Positions 57,539 to 64,000 of a stretch of DNA of 64,000 bases are shown here, piece after piece. The notes below the pieces were generated by a model. That model saw nothing but the letters and a program-made list of their open reading frames with translations, made no database searches and was not told the origin of the DNA. Position numbers and translations under genes: made by a program. This stretch comes from a virus. The stretch is taken from positions 1-64,000 of IMG/VR virus record IMGVR_UViG_3300034418_012737. One strand, written 5' to 3'. Within the stretch, counting starts at the first letter, position 1. Each line of letters starts with the position of its first letter.

Positions 57539-57750
57539 TGCTTAAACTTATTCCATAAATATAAGAATAAATTTTTAGGCTTCCCCGGTTTTGCTATGAC
57601 GATTTTATGACTGACTTCTTTATCTTCCTTTTCTAATTGGTCTTCTAAAGTAACCATCATACACATCCCATTAAGCATCATGGGGTAATAAGCCGCTACA
57701 AAGGCTAGATCTTCATCAGACATAGCCTCCATAGCCTGCTTAGCTGTCAC
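57493..57750 (-). CDS. Small protein, start uncertain
   Basis: About 85 residues from GTG 57750 or 79 from ATG 57732 (MEAMSDEDLAFVAAYYPMML). The C-terminus is basic (KPGKPKNLFLYLWNKFKQWR). The longer open frame to 57909 overlaps a separate real gene in another frame and is not used. Its 3' part doubles as the promoter of the SWIM gene. Confidence 0.55.
   Translation of the reverse strand: MTAKQAMEAMSDEDLAFVAAYYPMMLNGMCMMVTLEDQLEKEDKEVSHKIVIAKPGKPKNLFLYLWNKFKQWRFFKFGKMVNTER
57557..57611 (-). promoter_or_regulatory. GTCAT/TATATTT promoter module inside a coding region
   Basis: GTCAT pair at 57611-57596, core TTATATTT around 57563-57557, 39-bp distance. The -33 TTTG and the CG before the core are missing, so it is a weak copy. 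Drives 57110-57538. Confidence 0.6.
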
Positions 57751-57760
57751 TATTTGGGGG

Positions 57761-57940
57761 TCAACGCTTACCACGCTTACCACTGTAGTAATCTTCCAAG
57801 TCCTCTTCATCAGGAGGAAGGTAACCTGGTTTTTTGGGTTTTTTCTTCTTGCGCTCCTTATAAGCGGGAGACTCATGTTCCATAAAACGATCCCATTTTT
57901 GGAACGCATCTAACCTTTGGTGTGGGCTATTTTTGCTCAT
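57761..57940 (-). CDS. 59-residue basic protein
   Basis: Complete frame ATG 57940 to TGA 57761: MSKNSPHQRLDAFQKWDRFM, then a Lys/Pro-rich segment (YKERKKKKPKKPGYLP), an acidic PDEEDLEDYY patch and a basic end. Its ATG overlaps the TGA of the preceding gene. Unknown. Confidence 0.65.
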   Translation of the reverse strand: MSKNSPHQRLDAFQKWDRFMEHESPAYKERKKKKPKKPGYLPPDEEDLEDYYSGKRGKR

Positions 57941-58077
57941 CGTCCTTGACCTTTATAGGCTTTTTTATAGTTTTTAGAATTTTTACTTTTGCTGGTTTTT
58001 GTTTTAGCGTGAACACCAGGGCGGCTCACTTTGTTAATGCTAGGGGCAAAGTCTAATGCTCCAGTTTTTTTAGCCAT
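57937..58077 (-). CDS. 46-residue Lys/Ser-rich basic protein
   Basis: MAKKTGALDFAPSINKVSRP, then GVHAKTKTSKSKNSKNYKKA and a basic end. Frame ATG 58077 to TGA 57937, overlapping both neighbours. Likely a nucleic-acid-binding or packaging-associated peptide by charge. I recall similar small proteins in marine phages but cannot name a function. Confidence 0.65.
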   Translation of the reverse strand: MAKKTGALDFAPSINKVSRPGVHAKTKTSKSKNSKNYKKAYKGQGR

Positions 58078-58381
58078 TTTTTAATTTTAAATAGTTTATC
58101 GCTTCAGTTATTTTAATACAATCTTCGTATTCTTCTTCACGCTCATAATGAGCTAAGTTTGTTTCTAAGATATCAATAAATTCATCGGTTTCCATTGATA
58201 ATGTATAAATAGCTCCTTCTTCCTCTACTTCTACTTCAAAAACAGGAATTTGTTTTTTCTTAGTGTCTAAGTTATTTAATACTTTTTCTACAATTCCTTT
58301 AGCAAGCATAAAATCTTTAGTTTTAGCCATATTAAGGAATTCTTCATACGTTCCTACCTTTATGTGTTTCACGTACGGCAT
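58070..58381 (-). CDS. Small protein with C-terminal UVR-like motif
   Basis: 103 residues from ATG 58381 (MPYVKHIKVGTYEEFLNMAK). A TTG five codons earlier is not needed, since this ATG lies 1 nt after the preceding stop. The last 30 residues (LETNLAHYEREEEYEDCIKI) match the UVR-type motif shared with 22671-23129 and 60224-60571. Unknown function. Confidence 0.65.
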   Translation of the reverse strand: MPYVKHIKVGTYEEFLNMAKTKDFMLAKGIVEKVLNNLDTKKKQIPVFEVEVEEEGAIYTLSMETDEFIDILETNLAHYEREEEYEDCIKITEAINYLKLKNG

Positions 58382-58382
58382 A

Positions 58383-58538
58383 TCAAAATAGATCAAGGTA
58401 ATCTCCTTTTATTTGTTTTGACTTGAATTTAAGCATCTTTTCGTCATTCTCCAAACTTTTTGTCGCAAGCTTTTCAAGATGTTTACGTTTTTGTCCATCG
58501 TAATCGTCTACTAATTTTTGATGCTTACGCTTTTTCAT
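58383..58538 (-). CDS. 51-residue basic helical protein
   Basis: Complete frame ATG 58538 to TGA 58383: MKKRKHQKLVDDYDGQKRKH, then LEKLATKSLENDEKMLKF and a mixed end. It overlaps the GH16 gene by 14 nt. Unknown. Confidence 0.6.
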   Translation of the reverse strand: MKKRKHQKLVDDYDGQKRKHLEKLATKSLENDEKMLKFKSKQIKGDYLDLF

Positions 58539-59232
58539 ACTTAAAGTATTTTATAGTAAAATTACTAAGTGGTATTTCTGAATAGGGCATATCTTGTGTG
58601 ACATGGTTGTTTATTACAACATTCATTTTAGTATTATTTACCTGTTTCATTACAACTGGGTCACTTACTACACGGACTAATCTGTCATTGTAATAAAACT
58701 TTAATGAGTCTAAGCTCCAATTTAATTTGTACTTTAAGAAGTGTTTTGTGGGATCTTTAAAGCCCATAAAATGACTTTTAGGTCCCCACATTTTATTTTT
58801 ACCCCCTTCAGAGTAGTGCACATTTGTATCTATATGCCTACAAGCCCAAGGTTTGTTCCAATTAAACCTATGATAATTTGGTTTTTTATGAGAATAACCT
58901 TCAAATATATCAATTTCAGGGGGCCAACTGTCCCAACTCCACATCCAAAAAGCAGGCCATAAGTTCTTACCATATGGTAATTTAGCTTTTATTTCAAATA
59001 TGCCAGGACCAAATTCAGTAGCACATGATACCAAACCTACACCTACTTTAGGTCTAATTCCTAATTCTTTAAATTCCTTAGGATTATATTGGGTTTTTAA
59101 ATTTAAGTAGTTTTTTAATGTAATTTCAACAGCACTAGGATCATACCAACAATAAGGCTTATCCTTGTGTACCTGTCCCCACCTTTCTTGGGTTAACCAT
59201 TTATATCCTGACCATTCTATTATTTTACTCAT
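58525..59232 (-). CDS. Glycoside hydrolase family 16 enzyme
   Basis: 235 residues, the length of a bare GH16 catalytic domain. The active-site strand reads PPEIDIFEGY, with Glu106 as nucleophile, Asp108 and Glu111 as acid/base, the invariant ExDxxE pattern. Flanking Trp residues (WPAFWMWSWDSW) and HIDTNVHYSEGG are also typical. GH16 enzymes cut beta-1,3/1,4 glucans or galactans such as laminarin, agar and carrageenan. No signal peptide is present. It could be a virion depolymerase or act inside the cell. It overlaps the HNH-like gene by 4 bases. Confidence 0.9.
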   Translation of the reverse strand: MSKIIEWSGYKWLTQERWGQVHKDKPYCWYDPSAVEITLKNYLNLKTQYNPKEFKELGIRPKVGVGLVSCATEFGPGIFEIKAKLPYGKNLWPAFWMWSWDSWPPEIDIFEGYSHKKPNYHRFNWNKPWACRHIDTNVHYSEGGKNKMWGPKSHFMGFKDPTKHFLKYKLNWSLDSLKFYYNDRLVRVVSDPVVMKQVNNTKMNVVINNHVTQDMPYSEIPLSNFTIKYFKYEKA

Positions 59233-59855
59233 ATCCTTGATATCAAGTCTAGTTCATCTTTATCTTCTAAACCTAGTTCTTTTAAGCGTTGGAGGTGGTA
59301 ATCATCAATTTCCCAATTTACTTGACCTTCATTAACTGGTTTGTATTCCTCCATTGTTTGGATCTGTTTGTCACTAAATATGTCCCCAACTGTTAAAAAG
59401 TAACAATTATAACAAAGGAGTTCTACGTTATCTAATTTATAGTTTTTTTTATTATCGTCTTTAAAGTTCATTATTAATGGAACTTTGTAATCTAATACCC
59501 TGCGTTCATTAAATGAGCAATTTGAACAACAATCCTCTAAATAACCCTCTCCTATCATTCTCTCACGAATTTTAGCAGCAGAAAAATGAGAACTATCAAC
59601 TCTACCTTCTATAATGTCTAATACAGCAGGTTGTTTTACACTACCATTTAAAAACTTAGGTATACCTTTACCTGCTTGATTTTTATGTTGTTCAAATAGG
59701 TCTGGGTAGCCTTCTTCAGTGGCCTCATAGTTTTTAGCCCATTTTTTGTAGTGAATGTAGGAAACACCTAAGTAACGAGCAGCTGCACGATTAGACATAG
59801 TCTTATTCATAGCTGCTTGTATCTGTTGTTTACTTAGGGGTTTTGCCTTGGGCAT
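59229..59855 (-). CDS. HTH plus degenerate HNH zinc protein
   Basis: 208 residues. Residues 20-40 (MSNRAAARYLGVSYIHYKKW) form a helix-turn-helix. Residues 109-152 have the HNH-type zinc frame (CCSNC ... LLCYNC) and the RRxxDYKVPLIMN strand. The catalytic His positions read Asn130 and Phe153, and the usual HxDG is NFKDD. The nuclease is therefore probably inactive, leaving a DNA-binding protein. A regulator role is possible. Start overlaps the next gene. Confidence 0.7.
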   Translation of the reverse strand: MPKAKPLSKQQIQAAMNKTMSNRAAARYLGVSYIHYKKWAKNYEATEEGYPDLFEQHKNQAGKGIPKFLNGSVKQPAVLDIIEGRVDSSHFSAAKIRERMIGEGYLEDCCSNCSFNERRVLDYKVPLIMNFKDDNKKNYKLDNVELLCYNCYFLTVGDIFSDKQIQTMEEYKPVNEGQVNWEIDDYHLQRLKELGLEDKDELDLISRI

Positions 59856-60258
59856 TTTTATCTATTTTTATTTTTAGGTCTACTAAGTATTCCCACAATT
59901 CTTCTTTAGTATTAAACATATGTTCAACACCCTCATCATCTAAAAATGGTACTACTCGTTTATTATCGTCAAATCTTGTGTATACATAAAACAATATTGC
60001 TTCAGCAGCAACAGGTTCAAAGCAAAAATGAACTAGGCTTTCTATAACTTGAAAGTAAATATCATCAATTGTTGATATATCTATTTTAAATTCGTCGTAT
60101 AATTTGTGTTGACGTTGCCAAGCTTCTTCAAATAAATCTATTATACGACTAAACTCGTTTTTTATTTTAGTTTCTGCATCCTCTTTATCACTAGTAAAGT
60201 GAATAGTAGTCCCTAAAATAGATTCAAGTATTTCCTTTATTTCTCTTTTCTGCCCCAT
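59830..60258 (-). CDS. Small conserved-looking protein, unknown
   Basis: 142 residues: GQKREIKEILESILGTTIHF, then a helical middle with FCFEPVAAEAILFYVYTRFD and LDDEGVEHMFNTKEELWEYL. Well-folded alpha/beta composition. It overlaps both neighbours (26 and 35 nt). No family recognised. Confidence 0.6.
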   Translation of the reverse strand: MGQKREIKEILESILGTTIHFTSDKEDAETKIKNEFSRIIDLFEEAWQRQHKLYDEFKIDISTIDDIYFQVIESLVHFCFEPVAAEAILFYVYTRFDDNKRVVPFLDDEGVEHMFNTKEELWEYLVDLKIKIDKNAQGKTPK

Positions 60259-60571
60259 TAACCTTTTGTTTTAACCTAACCAATTCAGCACACTTATCAT
60301 AATCTTCTTGTTTTTCGTAAAACTTAATAACTCCTTCAATAGCAGCTTTAAAATTACGTCTATAAATAGTTACCGAACATTCTAAGTTAGGTATATAAAT
60401 TATCTTAGCTGTGGTAGAACTAGATTCTAGTGCTTCCTCTATCCCACTTACAACTTCATCAAATAATAGCTTGTGGAAATCCTCAGATTCAGTTAGTATA
60501 TCTAAATCTTCTTTATCATCATAAAGTATTTCCACAGCAAGGATTTCACGTTTTTTTATTTCCTTATCCAT
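60224..60571 (-). CDS. Small protein with C-terminal UVR-like motif
   Basis: 115 residues. The end of the protein (IKFYEKQEDYDKCAELVRLK) is the clearest UVR-type motif of the three in the window. The N-terminal part is acidic alpha/beta (ILAVEILYDDKEDLDILTES). It has a late-type element 4 nt upstream of its ATG. Confidence 0.65.
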   Translation of the reverse strand: MDKEIKKREILAVEILYDDKEDLDILTESEDFHKLLFDEVVSGIEEALESSSTTAKIIYIPNLECSVTIYRRNFKAAIEGVIKFYEKQEDYDKCAELVRLKQKVNGAEKRNKGNT

Positions 60572-60575
60572 GATT

Positions 60576-60584
60576 ATAAATATT
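60576..60584 (-). promoter_or_regulatory. AATATTTAT late-type element
   Basis: Coding-strand AATATTTAT 4 nt upstream of the ATG at 60571. Overlaps the 3' end of the GT2 gene. Confidence 0.55.
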
Positions 60585-61494
60585 ACAAATAAACTAACTC
60601 ATTTTGATACTCTTGTAAGGAATTAACTGTAATTTTTAAGTTACCCAATTCAAAAGTACCTAATTGATTGTTATCTTTAATTATATCATTTAATTGTTGA
60701 ATATAAGTGTAATCTTCTTGGGTAAAATTATTTCCATCTACCTCAACAACAATATCTTCTCCCTCATTAAACCATATACCTAATGTATTTTTAAGTTGGG
60801 TGGTGAAATTATTTAAGATTAGTTTTTTCTTATACACTACATTATAGTGTGATTTTCTAAAACCCCACTTTTTAATAAAGTTAATATTAGATTCTTGTTC
60901 TACACTTTGATAGTTACCTACTCTAGAAGTTTTACTTACAAAATGGTATACTTGAGCAGGGGAAACTACTTTTTTAAACCCTCCTATTTTATACCTTAGA
61001 TGTAAATCATCATCTTCACAAAACATTTTAAATGTATCACCATCTAATTTTATATAATCTTCTTTTAAACACCCAAAAAATATTTGAGAGCCCCCTTCAG
61101 TTGTATTTTCAGATACAGGATAATCTAAAAACTTTTGGTGATTATAGGATTTTAAATCGGTTCCACAGTCTAAAATTTCTTTCCCAGGATAAGTGTCTAA
61201 GTATATAGGGGGTTCTACCCTTGTGTAAGATACAATAGTATTTTTTTGAATAGCTTTATCCATTAGTTCTACAAACCCAGGTTTAAGAACCATATCATTA
61301 TGGAGAAGGATAATTTTATCTCCCTTAGCACGAGCTACAGCATTATTATAATTTTCACTTAATGTAACTTGATTATTTAGTTCTAAAATTATTTCTACTT
61401 CATTTTTATTAGGGTAAATTTCCCTAATATTATTTAGCAAGTACTTAGTATATTCAGAGTTTGTTTTATTAGTAGGTATAACAAGGGAAATCAT
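60583..61494 (-). CDS. Glycosyltransferase family 2 protein
   Basis: 303 residues. ISLVIPTNKTNSEYTKYLLN is the nucleotide-binding start of GT2 enzymes. AKGDKIILLHNDMVLKPGFV carries the HND metal site (DxD equivalent), and FFGCLKEDYIKLDGDTFKMF then CEDDDLHLRY gives the acceptor-side ED motif. A complete GT-A domain with a short C-terminal extension. Fourth gene of a glycan block and overlapping its neighbour by 4 bases. Confidence 0.85.
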   Translation of the reverse strand: MISLVIPTNKTNSEYTKYLLNNIREIYPNKNEVEIILELNNQVTLSENYNNAVARAKGDKIILLHNDMVLKPGFVELMDKAIQKNTIVSYTRVEPPIYLDTYPGKEILDCGTDLKSYNHQKFLDYPVSENTTEGGSQIFFGCLKEDYIKLDGDTFKMFCEDDDLHLRYKIGGFKKVVSPAQVYHFVSKTSRVGNYQSVEQESNINFIKKWGFRKSHYNVVYKKKLILNNFTTQLKNTLGIWFNEGEDIVVEVDGNNFTQEDYTYIQQLNDIIKDNNQLGTFELGNLKITVNSLQEYQNELVYL

Positions 61495-62288
61495 ATGTAA
61501 TTTTCTTTAAATTTACTCCAAAAATCAGGCACAACATTTGTATAAGCTAATGTTGTGGACCCTAAGTGGAAAATAATTCCTTTATTAAGGAAATCAAAGG
61601 ATTTATAATTATTTATAAAATCTTGATCAGTATTATATAAATAAGGAACTTGACAATTAAAATCTTTTGGTAAAACCGTTAATTCTTCACCAAATAACTC
61701 TTGTATGGTTAAATTAATAGCAGTTTGGTCCATAGCATCTAATCTTATCCCTCCCTGTTTTCCTATACCTTCTACGTGACAATTTATATCTTTTTCTTGG
61801 TAATAAAACTCTTTATAAAATTTTATTTTGTCTTGGAGGAGAGTTAAATGTTTTGGTTTTAAAGTAACAAATCCTGCATTAAAATAAGTTTTTATATAAG
61901 GTACTACTTCTGGGAAGTAGGGAACCCACTGGTTTAGGTGGTAATTAGCTACGCTATTTCCTCCTTGGTCTGGGATAACTCCAACTTCAACATTGTGGTT
62001 TTCTAATACCTCTATAAAATTATAAGCATCCCATCTGATTATAGTATCACCATCAACAAAAGTAAGACGTTCATAATCTCCATAAGAAGGAACTTCAACC
62101 CACCTGTCAAAACACATAGCGGCATAATCATTTTCAACATTTTTATAAGATTTATGTCCTGTTAAAATGATTAAATCTATATTATATTTTTTACAATAAA
62201 ATTTCCAAGTTTCTAAACAAATCTCATAGTTAGGGTGACCAAATAATCCATTGTATCCTGGGATTATTATGGCATTTTTGCTTTTCAT
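61491..62288 (-). CDS. Glycosyltransferase-like protein (GT-A, DGD motif)
   Basis: 265 residues. The start AIIIPGYNGLFGHPNYEICL and YERLTFVDGDTIIRWDAYNF near residue 75 give a GT-A fold with a DxD site. The C-terminal GIIFHLGSTTLAY contains a His suited to GT8-like metal binding. Resembles 53483-54277 in plan. Overlaps both neighbours by 4 bases. Confidence 0.68.
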   Translation of the reverse strand: MKSKNAIIIPGYNGLFGHPNYEICLETWKFYCKKYNIDLIILTGHKSYKNVENDYAAMCFDRWVEVPSYGDYERLTFVDGDTIIRWDAYNFIEVLENHNVEVGVIPDQGGNSVANYHLNQWVPYFPEVVPYIKTYFNAGFVTLKPKHLTLLQDKIKFYKEFYYQEKDINCHVEGIGKQGGIRLDAMDQTAINLTIQELFGEELTVLPKDFNCQVPYLYNTDQDFINNYKSFDFLNKGIIFHLGSTTLAYTNVVPDFWSKFKENYI

Positions 62289-63211
62289 GTTATAATATTT
62301 TTAGATTTTAGGGTGTTAAGATGAGTTTCAATATAGCTACGCATATTAGATTCAAAATGATGTCTTTGATTAGGAATATTATTTAACACTAAAAAATCTT
62401 TATAGTACTTATTAAAACCATCTACCTCAGATGTAGCTAGGGGGCCAGAAGGATACATCCATATTGTTTCTCCTCTAAGAAGATATTGTTGAAAATCTAC
62501 TCCTAAAGGTTTAACATTTTCTGTTATAATCATAGAATACCAATCCCAAGGTCCATACCCTTTCCAATTTTCTTGAAAAGGACATAATTCTTCATAAAAT
62601 TTTTTGCTATATAAATCAAACCACCCCGCCCATTTACTTTTTTTAGTAGGGTATAATTTTATTTCTTCAGAAGAATGTTTATTACTATACCAAACATCGA
62701 AAGTATCAACTTTTAGGTAATCATTATAAGATATATCTACAAACTTAGGATCTGTTATTTCATCCCAAGCACTATCTCCTACTTTTGATATTTGGGGAGT
62801 AAGGACAAAATATTCATTTTTAATTTCCTTAGCAGATTCTATTAAATAGTATAAAAGATGTTCACTAAACAGCATATCAGGGCATACTGACATGTAATAA
62901 TCTACTTCAGAGGAAATGCATTCCCTTTGTAAATTTAAATGCCCATACAACTCATCTCCTTCATATATTTTTTTGATATGGTTGTATTTTTCTAATAAAA
63001 GAGATATTTGATTATATTTTTCAATAAAAAATTCTTTAGGTAGCTTACTTTTTTCCCAATTAATAATATAAGAGGATAAATTAAGACAAGTTTCTATTGT
63101 TATATTATCTTCATCTGAAAGATAATAGTGGGATTTTTTAAGTTGGGAAAAAGCTAATAAGGCATAATCCATTTCCCATGGCATTAAATGACATATAATT
63201 TTTATATTCAT
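62285..63211 (-). CDS. Putative glycosyltransferase-like protein, weak
   Basis: 308 residues. The opening NIKIICHLMPWEMDYALLAF and VDYYMSVCPDMLFSEHLLYY suggest a GT-A-type nucleotide fold with CPDM as a possible metal site, and there are many aromatics (WKGYGPWDWYSMI). No clear family. Assignment rests mainly on context, since it overlaps a glycosyltransferase gene and an epimerase gene by 4 bases each. Confidence 0.5.
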   Translation of the reverse strand: MNIKIICHLMPWEMDYALLAFSQLKKSHYYLSDEDNITIETCLNLSSYIINWEKSKLPKEFFIEKYNQISLLLEKYNHIKKIYEGDELYGHLNLQRECISSEVDYYMSVCPDMLFSEHLLYYLIESAKEIKNEYFVLTPQISKVGDSAWDEITDPKFVDISYNDYLKVDTFDVWYSNKHSSEEIKLYPTKKSKWAGWFDLYSKKFYEELCPFQENWKGYGPWDWYSMIITENVKPLGVDFQQYLLRGETIWMYPSGPLATSEVDGFNKYYKDFLVLNNIPNQRHHFESNMRSYIETHLNTLKSKNIIT

Positions 63212-63978
63212 TTTAATTTACTATAAACTTCTTTAATGCCTTGTTCTAATCCTATGTAATCTATTCCTAAATTAGTAAATGTACCTGAATATGAAGGAAA
63301 ATCTCCTATCCATTCTTGTCTTATTCTCCGTCTAGAGCCTCCTTGGTCACTAATTAAAGAGGCTATTTGGGTTAAAAATAAAGACTTATTATAAGTGCAA
63401 TCAATAATTTTAGGGGGATTATCATTTTTTATGTAAAAGTTAACTAATTTAATTAAATCTTTCATATAAAAAAAATCCATTTTCTTTTCGGCAAACACAT
63501 ATAAATCTTCTCCATTTAAATAACGTTTTATATTAGATTTAATAAACCTAGTATCTAACTCATTTTCATCAAAAACGGCAAATATTCTAATATTATAGAA
63601 ATTATCCTCAATATTACAAATATCTTTTATAATTTTTTTACTTAAACCATAAGGAGTAGTAGGTTGTCCTAACTCAGCACCAGATCCAAATTGGATTAAT
63701 TTACTAAAATGGAATTTATTATAATATAAATTATAAAACATTTGAAGATTTTGATAAAAAACCTCCCCAGTATCAGGTTTAAGACGGCTCCCTCCTTTAA
63801 TAGCCGTATGGATAACTACATCAAAATATTTATCAGTAAACCACTTATCAGTAGCTTCTTTATCTGTAAGGTCAAAATCCTCTCTTGTAACACAAGTTAT
63901 ATCATAAGGAAATAAGCTCAGGCCTTTTTCAAGGCTCTGAGCTATGTATCCATTTCCTCCTGTAATGAGAATTTTCAT
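63208..63978 (-). CDS. NAD-dependent epimerase/dehydratase (extended SDR)
   Basis: 256 residues. MKILITGGNGYIAQSLEKGL holds the Rossmann GGxGxxx loop, VVIHTAIKGG the conserved post-beta4 motif, and TTPYGLSKKI the catalytic Tyr-x3-Lys. This is the extended SDR family that makes activated deoxy- or epimerised sugars. It is somewhat shorter than full epimerases (about 310). It supplies sugar nucleotides for the adjacent transferases by inference. Confidence 0.85.
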   Translation of the reverse strand: MKILITGGNGYIAQSLEKGLSLFPYDITCVTREDFDLTDKEATDKWFTDKYFDVVIHTAIKGGSRLKPDTGEVFYQNLQMFYNLYYNKFHFSKLIQFGSGAELGQPTTPYGLSKKIIKDICNIEDNFYNIRIFAVFDENELDTRFIKSNIKRYLNGEDLYVFAEKKMDFFYMKDLIKLVNFYIKNDNPPKIIDCTYNKSLFLTQIASLISDQGGSRRRIRQEWIGDFPSYSGTFTNLGIDYIGLEQGIKEVYSKLK

Positions 63979-64000
63979 TATCTTTTAATAGGACTGTCTG
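63978..64000 (-). CDS. 3' end of an upstream gene (cut by window edge)
   Basis: The frame ending DSPIKR then TAA at 63980-63978 overlaps the epimerase ATG (TAATG), the usual operon arrangement here. Only about six residues are visible, so nothing can be said of the product. Confidence 0.4.

Overview
The window is a 64 kb piece of the genome of a large, AT-rich, T4-like myovirus. Almost every gene lies on the minus strand, so transcription runs from high to low coordinates. The T4-like assignment rests on a gp6-like baseplate wedge protein, a gp25-like baseplate protein, a gp5-like hub protein, a gp55-like late sigma factor, a DnaG-type primase and a set of internal head proteins with capsid-targeting leaders. 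A Bacteroidota host, probably marine, is inferred. Start codons mostly lack a Shine-Dalgarno sequence, many promoters fit the Bacteroidota pattern of TTTG, about 20 bp, then TAnnTT, and four small lipoproteins carry lipobox cysteines. No capsid, portal, terminase or DNA polymerase gene is in view, so this is only part of the genome.

Layout: 1-2.3 kb holds a P-loop protein, a RecB-like nuclease, a primase and a GIY-YIG-like protein. 2.3-20.7 kb is the tail and baseplate block: a collagen-like fibre, two paralogous tail proteins, a 1498-residue tail protein, then gp6-, gp25- and gp5-like genes. 20.7-25.3 kb holds the late sigma factor, an HD hydrolase, small proteins, tRNA-Ser, a YkuK/DUF458-type RNase H-like protein and a DUF932 protein. 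25.4-33 kb combines a sulfotransferase and a glycosyltransferase with two giant beta-roll adhesins. 33-38.5 kb carries a lipoprotein and a tandem family of proteins sharing the leader MKELnxFRKFLxE, which look like proteins packaged in the head, processed and ejected with the DNA.

38.7-45.9 kb and 50.2-52.9 kb are blocks of small, presumably early or middle genes. Each block is headed by a nearly invariant promoter module: GTCAT direct repeats 11 bp apart, a fixed gap, then TATATTC. 45.9-50.2 kb has a trypsin-like protease with a fibre-adaptor partner, two internal-type proteins and an alpha/beta hydrolase. 52.9-54.3 kb holds two glycosyltransferase-like genes. 54.3-56.7 kb holds small lipoproteins and seven tRNA genes. 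56.8-60.6 kb holds a SWIM zinc-finger protein, basic proteins, a GH16 glycoside hydrolase and a degenerate HNH protein. 60.6-64 kb is a glycan block of three glycosyltransferase-like genes and a sugar-nucleotide epimerase.

Three regulatory layers can be read: (i) the 12-copy GTCAT/TATATTC module, (ii) an AATATTTAT element usually only 4-6 nt upstream of ATG in front of structural and head-protein genes, probably the late promoter for the gp55-like factor, and (iii) stop-codon hairpins next to tRNAs. All eight tRNAs have U at the wobble position, matching AT-rich codon use.

The parts most likely to be new are the promoter family with a private palindrome in each spacer, the head-protein arsenal, the cysteine-rich beta-roll fibres, the adaptor plus effector pairs, and the phage-encoded glycan enzymes. 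All functions are read from motifs and context; no database search was run.
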